64,000 nt of DNA from Pseudoduganella dura (GTDB lineage: Bacteria; Pseudomonadota; Gammaproteobacteria; Burkholderiales; Burkholderiaceae_D), in assembly GCF_009727155.1 (NCBI RefSeq), contig NZ_WNWM01000002.1:6758001-6822000 (forward strand). The letters are read 5' to 3'. How positions within the stretch are numbered: position 1 is the first letter of the stretch; every line of letters begins with the position of its first letter. Made by a program: the position numbers and the translations under genes. Under the pieces are notes generated by a model. That model did no database searches and was not told the origin of the DNA. It saw nothing but the letters and a program-made list of their open reading frames with translations. This document shows positions 42,326 to 51,627 of this stretch, in pieces.

Positions 42326-43034
42326 CCCGCGCCGCCAGGGCGGCGCCGCGCTGCTGCTGCTGCTGGCGGTGAGCAGCGTGGGCTTTGCCGCGCTGCTGAT
42401 CTCCGCGTTCGGCCGCAGCGACGTGGAACGGGTGCGCGAACGGCGCACGCTGGCCGTGCTGGCACAGGCGGCCGACGCGCTCACCGGCTTCGCCAGCACG
42501 CACGGGCGCCTGCCGCGGCCCGCCATCTCCGCCACCGACGGGCGCGAGCGTCCCGAGGCTTGCGCCGACGAGGCCGCGTGCAGCGGCTTCCTGCCATGGG
42601 TGGCACTGGGCGTGGAAGGCGCGGACAGCTGGGGCAAGCGGCTGCGCTACAGCGTCACGCCGCAATACACGGTCACGCCGCTGCGGCGCCTGTCGGCCAT
42701 TGCCACCAAGCGCGTCCAGACCCGCGACGGCGACGGCAACCTGCGCTACGAGGCCGGGCAGGCGGAGTGCCAGGTCTATGCGCAATGCCTGCCGGCCGTG
42801 GTGTATTCGCACGGCCGCAACAACCTGGGCACCAGCGTGGCCGGGCTGTCGCAGGCCAACGGCGCGCAAGGCAATCTCGACGAGATCGCCAACGATCTCG
42901 CCACCACCGGTTTCATCCGGCGCGCCGCTTCGACGGACCCGGCCGTTCCCGGCGGCCCGTTCGACGACCTGCTGGTGGCCGTTCCACTCGATACGCTGTA
43001 TGAAAGGATGTCGGCGGCGCGCACGCTGCCATGA
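42300..43034 (+). CDS. Pilin-like protein without Glu5 (GspK/MshP-like), second system
   Basis: 244 residues. The N-terminus RRQGG|AALLLLLAVSSVGFAALLISAFG has a prepilin-like cut site and helix, but mature position 5 is Leu, not Glu, as in tip-type minor pseudopilins such as GspK. The remaining sequence (GFASTHGRLPRPAISATDGRE, FLPWVALGVEGADSWGKRLRYSVTP, VVYSHGRNNLGTS) is clearly similar to the next gene product, so the two are paralogues. The last part (GPFDDLLVAVPLDTLYERM) is also shared. Start ATG 42300 lies inside the previous gene. Confidence 0.75.
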   Translation: MARSANRADPRRQGGAALLLLLAVSSVGFAALLISAFGRSDVERVRERRTLAVLAQAADALTGFASTHGRLPRPAISATDGRERPEACADEAACSGFLPWVALGVEGADSWGKRLRYSVTPQYTVTPLRRLSAIATKRVQTRDGDGNLRYEAGQAECQVYAQCLPAVVYSHGRNNLGTSVAGLSQANGAQGNLDEIANDLATTGFIRRAASTDPAVPGGPFDDLLVAVPLDTLYERMSAARTLP

Positions 43035-43038
43035 AACG

Positions 43039-43797
43039 ATGAGAACCACCTGCCCGAACACCAAGGCGCACGGCCGGTCCGCGCACTGCAAGCCGACGCG
43101 TTGCCAGCCCGGTTTTACGCTGGTCGAGATCGCGATCGTGCTGGTCGTCGTCGGCCTGCTGATCGGCGGCCTGATCACGCCGCTGTCCACCCAGCTCGAA
43201 CAGCGCCGCACGGCCGACACGCAGCGGGCGATGGAAGACGCGCGCGACGCGCTGATCGGCTTCTCGGTGCGCAACGGCTACCTGCCCTGCCCGGCCATCT
43301 CCGCCGCCAACGGGCTGGAAGACCGCGCCGGCGACCGCTGCACCAATGAACGCCGCACCGGCTTCCTGCCGTGGGCCACACTCGGCATGCCCAAGCTCGA
43401 CAGCTGGGGCCATCTGTTCCTGTACAGCGTGACGCCGGAGTTCGCCGACAGCGCCGCGCGCTTCCGCCTGTCGACCCCGCGCGACATCACCGTGGCCACG
43501 CGCGACGCCGCCGGCAACCTGGTCGCGGCCACCGCGCCGAACGACATTCCCGCCGTTATCGTATCCGCCGGCAAGAACGGCTACGGCGGCTTCTCCGACC
43601 TGGGCGTGCGCGCGGCCGATGCCGGCACCGGCAATGCGGACGAAAAAGTCAACATGAACCCGGCCGGCATGGCTTACATCGCGCGCGGCGCCAGCGAAAA
43701 TGCGGCATTGCCGGGCGGCGCCTATGACGACCTGGTGATCTGGGTATCGCCCAATATCCTGTTCAACCGGATGATCGCCGGCGGCAGGCTGCCATGA
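43039..43797 (+). CDS. Pseudopilin with class III signal, second system
   Basis: 252 residues. A basic leader of about 24 residues precedes the cut site PG|FTLVEIAIVLVVVGLLIGGLITPL with Glu5. The body (GFSVRNGYLPCPAISAANG, TGFLPWATLGMPKLDSWGHLFLYSVTP, VIVSAGKNGYGGFSD) matches the preceding gene product; the block FLPWATLG...DSWG...YSVTP recurs in many orphan pilin-like proteins of betaproteobacteria, as far as I recall. Probably a minor or major subunit of the pseudopilus. Confidence 0.82.
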   Translation: MRTTCPNTKAHGRSAHCKPTRCQPGFTLVEIAIVLVVVGLLIGGLITPLSTQLEQRRTADTQRAMEDARDALIGFSVRNGYLPCPAISAANGLEDRAGDRCTNERRTGFLPWATLGMPKLDSWGHLFLYSVTPEFADSAARFRLSTPRDITVATRDAAGNLVAATAPNDIPAVIVSAGKNGYGGFSDLGVRAADAGTGNADEKVNMNPAGMAYIARGASENAALPGGAYDDLVIWVSPNILFNRMIAGGRLP

Positions 43798-43821
43798 CCG
43801 TTCGCGCATGACCGCCGCTCC

Positions 43822-44583
43822 ATGACCGCGGCAATCCGGGCGATCGCCGCAAGCGTGCTGAAGGAAGCACTGCGCAGCCGCCTGCTGTGGCTGCTGGCGG
43901 CGCTGGCGCTGGGCGCCACCGGCCTGGCCGGATTCCTGCAGGCCGTGGTGCCGTCCGGTGGCCATGCCACGGGCACGGCCCTGCTGGCAGCCTTGCTGCG
44001 GCTGGCCGCGGCCGGCGTGGTGGCGATCTTCACCGTGACATCGATCGTGCGCGAATACGGCGACAAGCAGGTGGAATTGCTGATCGCGCTGCCGTACCCG
44101 CGGGCGGCCTGGCTGCTGGGCCGGCTCGCCGGCAGCGCCCTGCTGGCACTGCTGCCGGCCGCCGTGGCCGGTGCGCTGGTGGCGCTGGTCGCACCGGCGG
44201 CGCAGGCGGCGCTGTGGACCGCGTCGCTGCTGGGCGAACTGTGGATCGTGGCCGCGTTCGCCGTGTTCTGCACGCTCACGCTGCAGCACGCGCTGCCGGC
44301 GCTGTGCGCCACGGCCGGCTTCTACCTGCTGGCGCGCAGCGTGACGGCGCTGCAGCAGGCCGGCCACGGCGGCGCGCCCGATGCCGGCCAGCGTGCCATC
44401 GCCGCCGGCACCGACGCACTCGCGTTCCTGCTGCCGCGGCTCGATGCGTTCGCGCGCAGCGAGTGGCTGCTCTACGCGGCCGGCGGCGCGGCCGACCTCG
44501 GGCTTGTGGCCGCGCAGACCGCCGTGTATGTGGCGCTGCTGTCGGGTGCCGCGCTGTTCGACCTGTACCGCAAGGAATTCTGA
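43822..44583 (+). CDS. ABC-2 type permease of the second pilus-like system
   Basis: 253 residues with six hydrophobic helices (about 20-40, 52-75, 96-118, 126-150, 157-173, 220-245) and the ABC-2/NosY-type cytoplasmic segment SIVREYGDKQVELLIALPYPRAAWLLGRL. It is the natural partner of the ATPase encoded at 31164, the only other ABC protein in this gene run. Its substrate is unknown. It lies between pilin genes: 24 bases after one pseudopilin, and its stop overlaps the next start (TGATG). Confidence 0.8.
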   Translation: MTAAIRAIAASVLKEALRSRLLWLLAALALGATGLAGFLQAVVPSGGHATGTALLAALLRLAAAGVVAIFTVTSIVREYGDKQVELLIALPYPRAAWLLGRLAGSALLALLPAAVAGALVALVAPAAQAALWTASLLGELWIVAAFAVFCTLTLQHALPALCATAGFYLLARSVTALQQAGHGGAPDAGQRAIAAGTDALAFLLPRLDAFARSEWLLYAAGGAADLGLVAAQTAVYVALLSGAALFDLYRKEF

Positions 44584-45269
44584 TGGACCGCCGCGCTCCG
44601 GTCCGCGTCAACGCGCTGCTGATCGGCGCACTGGTCGCGCAGTGCGCGCTGCACGCCATCGTGCCCGCGCCGGCGGCGCCGGCCCCGCTGCTGCCCGCGC
44701 CGCCGCCCGCGGCCGCGCTGCGCCTCGCCAGCCTGGGCGACGGGCCGGCGGCGGCCCGCCTCGTGATGCTGTACCTGCATGCGTTCGATGCCGGCATCCC
44801 GTTGCGCGAGCTCGATTACGGCCATGTGGCCGGCTGGCTCGAGGTCGCGCTCGCGCTCGATCCGCGCAGCCGCCAGCCGCTGCAGGCGGCCGCGCAGGTC
44901 TACGCCGCCGTGGCCGACCCGGTACGCGTGCGCATCATGCTCGGCGTCGTCGAGCGCGCGTTCGCCGCCGATCCCGCGCGCCGCTGGCCCGAGATGGCGC
45001 AAGCCGCGGTGATCGCCCGCCACCGGCTGCACGACATGGCGCTGGCGCGGCGCTATGCGCGGGCGGTGCGGCTGCATGCGCCGGCGGCACCGCCATGGGC
45101 GCGCCAGCTCGAACTGTTCATCCTGCAGGATATGAGCGAGCTCGACAGCGCACGCGCGGTGGCCGGCGCACTGCTGAGCGACGGCACGATCACCGACCCC
45201 AACGAGATCCGGTTCCTGGAACGACGGCTGCGCGAACTGGAGCGGGCTGATGCGCGCGAGCAACGCTAG
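44583..45269 (+). CDS. Helical (TPR-like) protein linked to the ABC permease
   Basis: 228 residues, not recognised. An N-terminal hydrophobic stretch (residues 10-28) may be a signal anchor, then a Pro/Ala-rich linker and an all-helical body that reads like degenerate TPR pairs (WLEVALALDPRSRQPLQAAAQVYA, RIMLGVVERAFAADPARRWPEMAQAA, LERRLRELERADA). Translational overlap with the permease (ATG shares the A of TGATG) ties it to the ABC exporter. It could be the periplasmic partner of the exporter, similar in role to PilG in Myxococcus, but sequence homology is not evident by eye. Confidence 0.65.
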   Translation: MDRRAPVRVNALLIGALVAQCALHAIVPAPAAPAPLLPAPPPAAALRLASLGDGPAAARLVMLYLHAFDAGIPLRELDYGHVAGWLEVALALDPRSRQPLQAAAQVYAAVADPVRVRIMLGVVERAFAADPARRWPEMAQAAVIARHRLHDMALARRYARAVRLHAPAAPPWARQLELFILQDMSELDSARAVAGALLSDGTITDPNEIRFLERRLRELERADAREQR

Positions 45270-45332
45270 CAGGTGCGCAGAGCGCGGCGGGCCTGTAAGA
45301 TGCGCCTATCGAAAGCATCAGGGAGTACCATC

Positions 45333-45923
45333 TTGCAACTCGTTACACAATCCGCCGGGCGGCTTCGCCAGGCAACGCGGGCCGGCGGCTTCACGCTGGT
45401 CGAGATCGCGATCGTGCTGGTCATCATCGGCCTGCTGCTGGGCGGCGTACTGAAGGGCCAGAGCCTGATCGACAACGCCAAGGTCAAGAACGTGATCCAG
45501 CAATCGACGTCGCTGCAGGCGGCCGTCAATGCCTACCAGGACAAGTTCCGCGCGCTGCCCGGCGACGACGCGCAGGCCACCGCGCACGTGCCGGGTACGA
45601 GCGGCAACGGCAACGGCGACGGCCAGATCGCCGAATACCAGCTGGCGCCGCAGCATCTCGCGCTGGGCGGCTTCATCACCGGCTCGTTCAACGGCACCAC
45701 CGATTTCATGACCAGCGCGCACGGCGGCGCCGTCTACGTCTACAACGACGTGGTGGCCGGCCGCGGCGGCAATGGCATCCGCCTCGACAACCTGCCCGAC
45801 AGCTTCGCCGAACAGATCGACGCGAAGCTCGACGACGGCAAGCCGGACACCGGCACCGTGCGGGCCACCGGGCCTTACACCAACAACGGCACGATCGTGA
45901 CGCGCACGGCGGTGTTCTTCTAG
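45333..45923 (+). CDS. Pilin-like protein, probable main pilin of the second system
   Basis: 196 residues. I chose TTG 45333 because GGGAG stands seven bases before it; an ATG at 45300 has no ribosome site. The leader QLVTQSAGRLRQATRAGG is followed by FTLVEIAIVLVIIGLLLGGVLKGQSLIDNAK with Glu5, then a body with FRALPGDDAQATAHVPG, GNGNGDGQIAEYQLAPQHLALGGFI and a Gly/Asn-rich end. This is the 'GQSLIDNAKVKN' group of type IV pilin-like proteins common in betaproteobacteria. It is separated from the preceding gene by 63 bases with its own possible promoter (TAAGAT at 45296), fitting a highly expressed subunit. Confidence 0.82.
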   Translation: MQLVTQSAGRLRQATRAGGFTLVEIAIVLVIIGLLLGGVLKGQSLIDNAKVKNVIQQSTSLQAAVNAYQDKFRALPGDDAQATAHVPGTSGNGNGDGQIAEYQLAPQHLALGGFITGSFNGTTDFMTSAHGGAVYVYNDVVAGRGGNGIRLDNLPDSFAEQIDAKLDDGKPDTGTVRATGPYTNNGTIVTRTAVFF

Positions 45924-45996
45924 ACTTTCTACTGCCGGGCTCGTGTCAACGGGCCCGGCCCCACGAGCCTGGCCCCACGCTACGCGCCCGGCGGCA

Positions 45997-47124
45997 TCAC
46001 GCCGTCCGGAATCCCGGCTGCTCCGTGAACCGCCGCACATGGTGATCGACATCGCCCAGCGTCAACCCGATCGCCGTCAGCCGCTTGAACCAGTGCGATG
46101 CCGGCAGCTCGTCGGTGACGCCCATGCCGCCGTGCAGCTGCACGGCCTGCTGGCCGACGAAGCGGGCCGCCTCGCCGACCCGCGCCTTGGCGGCGGACAC
46201 CACCCGCCGCCGCTCTCCGTCATCCGGCGAATCCACTTTCGCGGCGGCCAGCATGGCCATCGAGCGCGCCTGTTCCAGGTGGATGAACATGTCCGCCATC
46301 CGGTGCTGCAGCGCCTGGAAGTTGCCGATCGGCACGCCGAACTGTTTTCTCGTTTTCAGGTAATCGAGCGTGACGGCGAACAGCGCATCCATCGCCCCCA
46401 CGGCCTCGGCGCACAGCAGCGCCGTGCCGTAGTCGGCGGCCGCTTCGAGGATGGGCCAGCCCGCGCCCGGCATGCCCAGCGGCGTGGCCGGCGCATGGTC
46501 GAAGGTGATGGCGGCGGCGCGCCGGCCGTCGATCGTGCGGCCGTCGCGGATCGCCAGGCCCGACGTATCGGCTTCGACCAGCAGCAGCGAGATGCCGTCG
46601 CGCTCGCGCTGCCCGCCATGGCTGCGCGCCGACACGATGAACACATCGGCCTGCCCGCCATGCTCGACCACCGTCTTCACGCCCGATACCGCGGCCGCGT
46701 CGGCCGGGCCGGTGGCTTTCGCGGCGATGTCGGCCAGGTCGTGGCGCGACTGCGCCTCGCCCAGCGCGCAGGCCAGCTTCAGTTCTCCCGCCGCCACCCG
46801 CTCGAGCAGCGCTTCCTGCCCGCCGGCCAGCGTCAGGAAACGCGCACCCAGCACGGTGGCGAAATACGGCTCCACCACGAGGCCGCGGCCCAGTTCCTGC
46901 ATGACGCCGAACAGGTCCGCCGCCGTGCCGCCGAAGCCGCCCTGCGCTTCCGGCACCGGCAGCGCCGTCATGCCCAGTTCCACCAGCGTTTTCCACGCTT
47001 CGGGCGACGTGCCCGATGGCGAATGGACGATCCTTTTCCGGTCTTCGAACGTGTAGTCGCGTTCGATCCAGCGGCGCAGCGCATCGGCGACCTGCCGCTG
47101 CTCTTCCTTCAGTTCAAAGTCCAT
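45997..47124 (-). CDS. Acyl-CoA dehydrogenase family protein (small subunit type)
   Basis: 375 residues. N-terminal, middle and C-terminal ACAD domains are present (LKEEQRQVADALRRWIERDY; PEAQGGFGGTAADL; LKTRKQFGVPIGNFQALQHRMADMFIHLEQARSM; QLHGGMGVTDELPASHWFKRL). It lacks a clear catalytic Glu at the usual site, as is common for one partner of paired heteromeric dehydrogenases acting on steroid side chains or branched acyl-CoA. It lies nine bases after the other dehydrogenase gene, suggesting a heteromeric enzyme. Its end faces the pilin gene across a 73-bp gap. Confidence 0.88.
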   Translation of the reverse strand: MDFELKEEQRQVADALRRWIERDYTFEDRKRIVHSPSGTSPEAWKTLVELGMTALPVPEAQGGFGGTAADLFGVMQELGRGLVVEPYFATVLGARFLTLAGGQEALLERVAAGELKLACALGEAQSRHDLADIAAKATGPADAAAVSGVKTVVEHGGQADVFIVSARSHGGQRERDGISLLLVEADTSGLAIRDGRTIDGRRAAAITFDHAPATPLGMPGAGWPILEAAADYGTALLCAEAVGAMDALFAVTLDYLKTRKQFGVPIGNFQALQHRMADMFIHLEQARSMAMLAAAKVDSPDDGERRRVVSAAKARVGEAARFVGQQAVQLHGGMGVTDELPASHWFKRLTAIGLTLGDVDHHVRRFTEQPGFRTA

Positions 47125-47133
47125 GGCGCCTCC

Positions 47134-48348
47134 TCACAGTCCCAGAATCATCCGCGCGATGATGGTTTTCTGGATTTCATTCGAACCGCCGTAGATCGAC
47201 GTCTTGCGGTAGTTGAAGTAGTACGCCGCCAGCGGCGCAGTATCGGCCACCAGCGCGGGTGAAAGCGCGTTGTCGCCGCCCGCCGCGTGCTCGCGCCGGC
47301 CTTCCAGGTAATCGGTATCGAACGGCAGCGCCGCCGGCCCCGCCGCCTCGACCATCAGCTCGGTCAGCAACTGCTGCACTTCGGTGCCCTTCACTTTCAG
47401 CATCGAGGCCTGGGGACCGGGCGCCTTGTCCTCCTGCGCGATGGTGCGCAATACCGTGACTTCCAGCGCCATCAGTTCGATTTCCACCTGCGCGACCTTC
47501 GCCGCGAGCTGCGGATCGTCCAGCAGCGGCCGGCCACCCTGCTGCTGCTTCATCGCCAGCTCCTTCAGGAAACGCAGTTCGCGCTTGCTGCGGCCCACGG
47601 CGGCGATACCGGTGCGCTCGTGGCCCAGCAGGTACTTGGCGTAGGTCCACCCCTGGTGTTCCTTGCCGACCAAATTCGCCGCGGGCACGCGCACGTTGTC
47701 GAAGAACACCTCGTTGACCTCGTGCTCCTCGTCCAGCATGATGATCGGCCGCACCGTGATGCCGGGGCTCTTCATGTCGATCAGCAGGAACGAGATGCCT
47801 TCCTGCTTGCGCGCCGCCGGATCGGTGCGCACCAGGCAGAAGATCATGTCGGCATGCTGGGCCAGCGTGGTCCAGGTTTTCTGGCCGTTGACGACGTACT
47901 CGTCGCCGTCGCGCACGGCGGTGGTCTTCAGCGAGGCCAGGTCGGAGCCGGCGCCTGGTTCCGAGTAGCCCTGGCACCACCAGTCCTCGCAGTGCAGGAT
48001 GCGCGGCAGGTAACGGGCCTTCTGCTCGTCGGTGCCGAACGCCATGATGACGGGCGCCACCATGTTGACGCCGAACGGCAGGATCTGCGGCGCGCCGGCC
48101 AGCGCGCATTCGTCGTCCCAGATGTGGCGCTGCACGGCGTTCCAGCCGGTGCCGCCATGCTCGACCGGCCAGCCCGGCGCGGCCCAGCCCTGCGCCGCCA
48201 CGATCCTGTGCCAGCGCACGTAGTCGTCCTTGGCCAGCCGCAGGTGGCCGCATACCTTGCGCCGCAGGTCCGGCGGCAGGTTCGCGTCCAGAAACGCGCG
48301 CACCTGCAGGCGGAACGCTTCGTGTTCGGCGGAGTAATTCAGGTCCAT
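47134..48348 (-). CDS. Acyl-CoA dehydrogenase family protein
   Basis: 404 residues. ACAD landmarks: AAPGWPVEHGGTGWNAVQRHIWDDE, QGYSEPGAGSDLASLKTTA, NGQKTWTTLAQHADMIFCLVRTD, KEHQGWTYAKYLLGHERTGIA and the C-terminal SIYGGSNEIQKTIIARMILGL. It uses FAD and passes electrons to electron-transfer flavoprotein. With the downstream gene it forms a two-gene operon of the FadE-like heteromer type known for cholesterol and long branched acyl-CoA oxidation; the substrate cannot be read from sequence. No acyl-CoA ligase or hydratase gene is nearby. Confidence 0.9.
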   Translation of the reverse strand: MDLNYSAEHEAFRLQVRAFLDANLPPDLRRKVCGHLRLAKDDYVRWHRIVAAQGWAAPGWPVEHGGTGWNAVQRHIWDDECALAGAPQILPFGVNMVAPVIMAFGTDEQKARYLPRILHCEDWWCQGYSEPGAGSDLASLKTTAVRDGDEYVVNGQKTWTTLAQHADMIFCLVRTDPAARKQEGISFLLIDMKSPGITVRPIIMLDEEHEVNEVFFDNVRVPAANLVGKEHQGWTYAKYLLGHERTGIAAVGRSKRELRFLKELAMKQQQGGRPLLDDPQLAAKVAQVEIELMALEVTVLRTIAQEDKAPGPQASMLKVKGTEVQQLLTELMVEAAGPAALPFDTDYLEGRREHAAGGDNALSPALVADTAPLAAYYFNYRKTSIYGGSNEIQKTIIARMILGL

Positions 48349-48451
48349 GCTGTCTCCTCGATGGAAGCCGGCCCCGCCTGTTGTCGACGATTAGCACGGT
48401 CGTTCCATGGTACAGCAGGGAACCCGGCATGGCCACACCGGAAACAGCGCG

Positions 48452-49333
48452 TCAGGTGCACATCCTGTCGCGGCTGTCCTCGTGGACCTGGGCCAGCCAC
48501 GCCGCGACGACCTTGAAGCGGCCGATCGCGCCCGCGTCGCGGTGGCTCAGCAGCCACAGTTCGCGGAATACCTCGGCACGGTCGGACAGCCGCACCAGGG
48601 CTTCGTCGCCGCCCACGATGCATGGCAGCAGTGCCAGGCCGGCGCCGGCACGGCAGGCATGCACCATCGTCGACAGGCTGTTCACGCGCAGCGCGATGCG
48701 CGGCGCCGGTTCGAGCCGCGCCATCCAGCGCATCTCCGGCAGGTGCGCCTTGGCTTCCTCGTGCGCGATCCACGGCTGCCGGCCCCATGCTTCGCGCGGC
48801 ACGCCGGCGAAGCGCGGCGCGCCGTAGACGGCCCAGCCGATGTCGCCCAGGCGGCGCATCAGCACGGCCGCGTCGTCGACCGGCTGGGCCAGGCGCAACG
48901 CGAAATCGGCCTCGCGGCGGGTAAACGAGATGTTCTGGTTGTCCGCCATCAGTTGCACTTCCATTTCCGGGTGCCGCTCCGCGAAGGCGGGCAGGTGGCG
49001 CACCAGCCAGTGATCGAACAGGAAATCGATCGCCGACAGCCGCACCGGACCGGCCAGGCTCTCGGCCTCCCGGGTCGACGCCAGCAGCATGCTCTGCACG
49101 CTGCCGTATACGCCTTCGCCGTAGCGCACGAACACCTGGCCGGCCTCGGTCAGCTGCCAGCGCGTGGTGTCGCGCGAGAACAGGCGCAGGTTCAGCGCCT
49201 TTTCGGCGGCCGCGATGCGGCGGCTGATGGTCGAGCCGTCCACGCCCAGCTCGCGTCCCGCCGCGCTCATGCTGCCCGAGCGCGCCAGCGCCAGGATCAG
49301 CGGAATGTCGTTCCAGTCGAAGTCGATCGCCAT
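48452..49333 (-). CDS. LysR-family transcriptional regulator
   Basis: 293 residues. The winged-helix start ([49 protein letters not shown]) is followed by the substrate-binding half ([34 protein letters not shown]). It diverges from the Tat-exported hydrolase gene at 49528 across 194 bases, the usual geometry for LysR control of the divergent gene. It could also act on the acyl-CoA dehydrogenase operon downstream, 103 bases away on the same strand. Confidence 0.9.
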   Translation of the reverse strand: MAIDFDWNDIPLILALARSGSMSAAGRELGVDGSTISRRIAAAEKALNLRLFSRDTTRWQLTEAGQVFVRYGEGVYGSVQSMLLASTREAESLAGPVRLSAIDFLFDHWLVRHLPAFAERHPEMEVQLMADNQNISFTRREADFALRLAQPVDDAAVLMRRLGDIGWAVYGAPRFAGVPREAWGRQPWIAHEEAKAHLPEMRWMARLEPAPRIALRVNSLSTMVHACRAGAGLALLPCIVGGDEALVRLSDRAEVFRELWLLSHRDAGAIGRFKVVAAWLAQVHEDSRDRMCT

Positions 49334-49527
49334 TGGTACCGGTTGTCGTTATGCCTTCCGGCAGATCCGCATTTTTGCAAGGCGGCTTTGCAGCCTTGCC
49401 CATTCTCAACACCCGCCCCGTCCCCTACCATGCTCTTCATCGCAGGACGAACGGCAGGCAACGAATGAGACTGCTGCGATTCTGGCACACGACAATGGAT
49501 CATCCAATTACCAAGAAGGAAGAAAAA

Positions 49528-50502
49528 ATGAAAACGCAAAACGACAACGACATCAGCCTTTCCCGCCGCTCGGCCCTGCTGGGCAGCACCGGCCTCGCCG
49601 CGCTGGCCGCGCTGCCGCTGGCCGCCGCCTTCGGCACGGACGCGCAGGCCGCGCCGGCGAAACCGGTGCGCAAAAGCGCCAGCACGTTCACTACCCGCGA
49701 TGGCGTGGAAATCTACTACAAGGACTGGGGCAGCGGCCAGCCGGTCGTGTTCAGCCATGGCTGGCCCCTGAACTCGGACAGCTGGGAATCGCAGATGATC
49801 CACCTGGCCAACAACGGCTTCCGCGTGATCGCCCACGACCGCCGCGGCCACGGTCGCTCGAGCCAGCCCTGGGACGGCAACGACATGGACCACTATGCCG
49901 ACGACCTGGCCCAGCTGATCGAACTGCTGGACCTGAAGAACGCGATCCTGGTCGGCTTTTCGACCGGCGGCGGCGAGGTGGCGCGCTACGTGGGCCGCCA
50001 CGGCACGAAGCGGGTGGCGAAACTGGCGCTGGTCTCGGCGGTGCCGCCGATCATGGTGAAAACCGCCGACAACCCGGGCGGCCTGCCGCTGGAAGTGTTC
50101 GACGGCATCCGCAACGCCCAGCTGGCGAACCGTTCGCAGCTGTACCTGGACATTCCGTCCGGCCCGTTCTACGGCTTCAACCGGCCGGGCGCGAAAGTGT
50201 CGCAGGGGCTGGTGCAGTCGTGGTGGATGCAGGGCATGATGGGCGGCCACAAGAATACCTACGACTCGATCAAGGCCTTCTCGGAAACCGACTTCCGCGC
50301 CGACCTGGCGAAATTCGACAAGCCCACGCTGGTAATCCACGGCGACGACGACCAGATCGTGCCGATCGACGCCGCCGGGCGCGCCTCGGCGAAGATCGTC
50401 AAGGGTGCGAAGCTGATCGTGTATCCAGGCGCGCCGCACGGGCTGACCGATACGCACAAGGACAAGGTCAACGCCGACCTGCTGGCGTTCGCCAGGGCCT
50501 GA
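49528..50502 (+). CDS. Alpha/beta hydrolase (non-haem haloperoxidase type) with Tat signal
   Basis: 324 residues. The start at 49528 follows AAGGA. A twin-arginine signal ([25 protein letters not shown], cleaved near AQA|AP) is followed by the alpha/beta-hydrolase core with [34 protein letters not shown], nucleophile Ser in [17 protein letters not shown], the Asp in HGDDDQIVP and the His in [13 protein letters not shown]. This is the arylesterase/cofactor-free chloroperoxidase group, hydrolysing small esters or making peracids. Tat export implies a folded periplasmic enzyme. It is divergent from the LysR gene. Confidence 0.9.
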   Translation: MKTQNDNDISLSRRSALLGSTGLAALAALPLAAAFGTDAQAAPAKPVRKSASTFTTRDGVEIYYKDWGSGQPVVFSHGWPLNSDSWESQMIHLANNGFRVIAHDRRGHGRSSQPWDGNDMDHYADDLAQLIELLDLKNAILVGFSTGGGEVARYVGRHGTKRVAKLALVSAVPPIMVKTADNPGGLPLEVFDGIRNAQLANRSQLYLDIPSGPFYGFNRPGAKVSQGLVQSWWMQGMMGGHKNTYDSIKAFSETDFRADLAKFDKPTLVIHGDDDQIVPIDAAGRASAKIVKGAKLIVYPGAPHGLTDTHKDKVNADLLAFARA

Positions 50503-50568
50503 TCCTTGCCGCCGGTGGTGGCGCCGGCGGCAGCATCGTCAGGACCGGATGAAGCGTCGATTACCGGC

Positions 50569-51627
50569 TCAGGAATTCGCCGGCTTTCCCGCGACTTCCG
50601 GACAACCCTGCCCGGCGCCGGCTCGTTGCGCGCCGCTCTTCACGCCGTTCATCGCCGCCGAATCCAGGCTGCTGCGCCAATCGAGATCGGTCATTTTTTC
50701 CGTGTCGAGCTGGTTACGGTGCAACACGATGTCGCGGCTGCGGCTCAAGCCGATGCCGACGGTGCCGGCGCATGCGCCGTCCACGCTCACCGTGTTGTCA
50801 CCGACCTGCGTGCCATCGGCGGAGCGCAGGTACATCGCATGGCCGCTCCAGCCCGGCGTGAGTTCGCGCAGATGGAACGTATTGCGCACGATGCGCGCGA
50901 ACGGGCCATAGCTGAGCAGCGCGAAGGGTGGTCCGCCGGCCGTCGTGGCGTCGAGCATGGCGTCGATCCGGTTGTCGCGCACCAGGTTGCCGCTGCCGGC
51001 AATCTCGATTGCACTGAGCACGCCGCTGAACTGCATGTTTTCCACGACGAAGCCGGTATCGCTGAAAACGTCGTCCGTGTCGACGGGCATGTCGGGATAG
51101 GCATTCCCGGGGGAACTGCCCCGGTCCATCAGCGTGACGCCGGCGCCGGCCCCTTCGATACGCCCGTTATGGACGCGGATCTTCTGGCCTGTCCCCCACA
51201 CGCCCCGGTAGCGGCGTGTGCCCGACATGCGCAGCGTGTGACCGCGGAAATCGAGATCGACATTGCTGGCGCGGATGTCGATCATCCTGCCGGCGCAGTC
51301 GTGCGCGGATGGAGAACAGGCGAACTCGTAATCCCGGTCGAGGCAGTACTTGCCGGGGCGGACGATTTCCATCGGCCGCATGACGGAGATACTGTCGTCC
51401 CGACGCAGCACCTCGCAATCGCCGGCGCCCTGCGCCGCCGCAGGAACGTCCTTGGGAACCTTGCTCCAGGCTTCCCACGCCGGGCGCATCCCCAACCCCT
51501 GCTTGACGCCTTCGCTCAGGAAAAACCAGATCAGGCGCGGGGGACTTATTTCCTCGTGGGCGCTCACGGGCGCCGCCATGGCGATCGCCAGAATCGCCGC
51601 GGTGCCGACAACATGCTTCAGGTACAT
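50569..51627 (-). CDS. Secreted right-handed beta-helix protein
   Basis: 352 residues. ATG 51627 has GAGGAA seven bases upstream; a signal peptide (AAILAIAMAAPVSA|HEE) follows. From about residue 100 the sequence shows beta-helix rungs with repeated short Asn/Asp-rich turns (VDLDFRGHTLRMSG, KIRVHNGRIEGAGAGVTL, GFVVENMQFSGVLSAIEIAGSGNLVRDNRIDA, ARIVRNTFHLRE, DIVLHRNQLDTEKM). Such folds occur in pectate lyases, epimerases and surface proteins; I cannot name a substrate. It lies near a rhamnogalacturonan lyase gene, which makes a role with plant polysaccharide possible but unproven. Confidence 0.75.
   Translation of the reverse strand: MYLKHVVGTAAILAIAMAAPVSAHEEISPPRLIWFFLSEGVKQGLGMRPAWEAWSKVPKDVPAAAQGAGDCEVLRRDDSISVMRPMEIVRPGKYCLDRDYEFACSPSAHDCAGRMIDIRASNVDLDFRGHTLRMSGTRRYRGVWGTGQKIRVHNGRIEGAGAGVTLMDRGSSPGNAYPDMPVDTDDVFSDTGFVVENMQFSGVLSAIEIAGSGNLVRDNRIDAMLDATTAGGPPFALLSYGPFARIVRNTFHLRELTPGWSGHAMYLRSADGTQVGDNTVSVDGACAGTVGIGLSRSRDIVLHRNQLDTEKMTDLDWRSSLDSAAMNGVKSGAQRAGAGQGCPEVAGKPANS

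Noticed and set aside
45300..45335. ATG at 45300 as the start of the last pilin
   Set aside because: It lacks a ribosome site, whereas the TTG at 45333 has GGGAG seven bases upstream and gives a leader of normal length.
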